Source of the DNA: Chloroflexota bacterium
GTDB taxonomy: Bacteria > Chloroflexota > Dehalococcoidia > SM23-28-2 > RBG-16-64-32
Direction: 5' to 3'
Assembly: GCA_022561095.1 (NCBI GenBank)
Contig: JADFRV010000012.1
Coordinates: 1-22,102 of the forward strand
DNA: 22,102 nucleotides
Part shown: positions 20,863 to 22,102 of the stretch, one piece after another
How positions within the stretch are numbered: the first letter of the stretch is position 1
Layout of the letters: each line of letters starts with the position of its first letter
Notes under the pieces: generated by a model
Database searches by the model: none
Told to the model about the DNA's origin: nothing
What the model saw: only the letters and a program-made list of their open reading frames with translations
Program-made: the position numbers and the translations under genes

Positions 20863-22102
20863 CTACGCCGCCGCTTCCTTCTCCATCTTCTCCGCCTGCT
20901 CCGCCGCCTCCTCAATGCCGCCCACCATGTAGAACGCCTGCTCCGGCAGCTGGTCCCACTTCCCTTCCAGAATCTCGCGGAATCCGCGCACCGTCTCCTT
21001 CACCGGCACGTAGCGGCCGGGCCGCCCCGTGAACGTCTCCGCCACGAACATCGGCTGCGACAGAAAACGCTGGATGCGACGCGCCCGCGCCACCGCCTGC
21101 TTGTCCTCCTCCGATAGCTCCTCTACCCCCAGGATTGCGATAATGTCCTGCAGATCCTTGTACCGCTGGAGCACCACCTGCACCCCCCGCGCCGTCTGAT
21201 AGTGCTCCTCGCCCACGACGCGCGGGTCCAGGATGCGGGAGAACGACGTCAGCGGGTCCACGGCGGGGTACAGCCCCTGCTCAACAAGCGACCGCTCAAG
21301 GGCGATCACCGCGTCCAGGTGCCCGAACGTGGTGACGATGCCCGGGTCGGTGTAGTCGTCAGCCGGCACGTAGATCGCCTGGAAGGAGGTAATGGAGCCG
21401 CGCTTGGTGGAGGTGATGCGCTCCTCCAGTGCGCCCATGTCCGTAGCCAGGGTGGGCTGATAGCCCACGGCGGAGGGCATGCGGCCCAATAGCGCCGACA
21501 CCTCCATGTTGGCCAGGATGTAGCGGTACACGTTGTCGATGAACAGGAGGACGTCCTGGCCCTCCTGGTCGCGGAAGTACTCCGCCATCGTCACGCCGGT
21601 GAGGCCGATGCGGGCCCGCACGCCGGGAGGCTCGTTCATCTGGCCGAACACTAGCACTGTCTTCTCGATGACGCCGGAGCCGCGCATATCGTGCCAGAGG
21701 TCGTTCCCCTCGCGGGAGCGCTCGCCCACGCCGGCGAACACTGAGTAGCCGCCGTGCTCGGTGGCGATGTTCCGGATGAGCTCCATGATGATCACCGTCT
21801 TGCCCACGCCGGCGCCGCCGTAGGCGCCCACCTTGCCGCCCTTGCTGAACGGCGACACCAGGTCAAGCACCTTGATGCCGGTCTCCAGCACCTGCGGCGT
21901 CGTCTCACGCTCCTCCATGGGCGGCGCCGGGCGGTGGATCGGCCAGTGCTCGTCCGCCTTGACCTCGCCCAGGCCGTCCAGCGGCTCGCCGAGGACGTTG
22001 AACAGCCGTCCCAGACAGGCGCGCCCGACCGGGACGGTGATGGGAGCGCCCGTGTCCACGCACTCGACTCCGCGGCGCCGCGCGTCGGTTGTGTCCATCG
22101 CC
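20863..22102 (-). CDS. atpD: ATP synthase F1 beta subunit (5' end beyond the window)
   Basis: The 411 or more C-terminal residues of the catalytic beta subunit; the first 50 or so lie past the right edge (the visible MDTTD is the internal IAMDTTD motif, not the start). Walker A GGAGVGKTV, the catalytic glutamate in GERSREGND, Walker B LLFIDNVYRY, the arginine region SALLGRMPSAVGYQPTLAT and a slightly altered DELSEED loop (EELSEED) are all present. The segment after IYVPADD is unusual: YTDPGIVTTFGHLDAVIALE where most bacteria have LTDPAPATTFAHLDAT. The enzyme should still be functional. Followed 10 bases later by the 95-aa ORF, then atpC, murA and mreB on the same strand. Confidence 0.95.
   Translation of the reverse strand, partial: AMDTTDARRRGVECVDTGAPITVPVGRACLGRLFNVLGEPLDGLGEVKADEHWPIHRPAPPMEERETTPQVLETGIKVLDLVSPFSKGGKVGAYGGAGVGKTVIIMELIRNIATEHGGYSVFAGVGERSREGNDLWHDMRGSGVIEKTVLVFGQMNEPPGVRARIGLTGVTMAEYFRDQEGQDVLLFIDNVYRYILANMEVSALLGRMPSAVGYQPTLATDMGALEERITSTKRGSITSFQAIYVPADDYTDPGIVTTFGHLDAVIALERSLVEQGLYPAVDPLTSFSRILDPRVVGEEHYQTARGVQVVLQRYKDLQDIIAILGVEELSEEDKQAVARARRIQRFLSQPMFVAETFTGRPGRYVPVKETVRGFREILEGKWDQLPEQAFYMVGGIEEAAEQAEKMEKEAAA

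Noticed and set aside
20565..20915. Arg-rich N-terminal extension of the 95-aa ORF
   Set aside because: The extra 21 residues overlap the end of atpD and are nearly all Arg, an out-of-frame reading of Glu/Ala/Gly-rich codons.

Overview
The window is about 22.1 kb of GC-rich bacterial chromosome from an uncultured-type lineage. I would guess Chloroflexota (Dehalococcoidia or a neighbouring class). This guess rests on two predicted F420-dependent enzymes, a membrane-anchored protein with a Thr/Pro linker, frequent TTG/GTG starts and the general gene mix; it comes from reading, not from a search. I see no rRNA or tRNA gene, IS element, phage gene or CRISPR array.

Layout, left to right. (1) 1-1988: possible 5' tip of a leftward gene, a DUF385-type F420-dependent nitroreductase, a 67-aa YHS metal-binding protein, then an FTR1/ILT-family metal permease behind a promoter with a MerR-type dyad. 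(2) 2109-6074: a tight rightward operon of a serine palmitoyltransferase-like enzyme, a YghO-type GNAT acyltransferase, an extended SDR and rpiB. The first three match, in order, the roles of the bacterial ceramide pathway (condensation, N-acylation, keto reduction). This is the most interesting locus here. (3) 6160-9262: leftward genes for a thiolase, a double-domain VOC protein with a methylmalonyl-CoA-epimerase-like N-terminus, and a membrane HD-GYP protein closed by a clear intrinsic terminator. (4) 9464-11009: a small ORF, an AT-rich TfoX-N-like gene that looks acquired, and an anchored surface protein with its own good promoter.

(5) 11083-15162: a rightward operon of an epoxide-hydrolase-like protein, an unknown 188-aa protein, an LLM-class F420 oxidoreductase, a 2H phosphoesterase and a second alpha/beta hydrolase. 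It meets a leftward winged-helix/AAA ATPase gene in a shared CTAG double stop. (6) 16689-17686: a 350-bp regulatory gap and rex, with a Rex-operator-like palindrome, a strong promoter and a 10-bp hairpin in the leader. (7) 17676-22102: leftward mreB, murA, atpC, a 95-aa unknown ORF and atpD (5' end beyond the right edge). MurA carries Asp where most enzymes have the fosfomycin-reactive Cys. The unknown ORF sits between atpD and atpC, where normally nothing lies.

Taken together the cell makes peptidoglycan (murA, mreB), respires or at least runs an F-type ATP synthase, senses NADH/NAD+ through Rex, uses F420, and may make ceramide-like or other serine-derived long-chain lipids.
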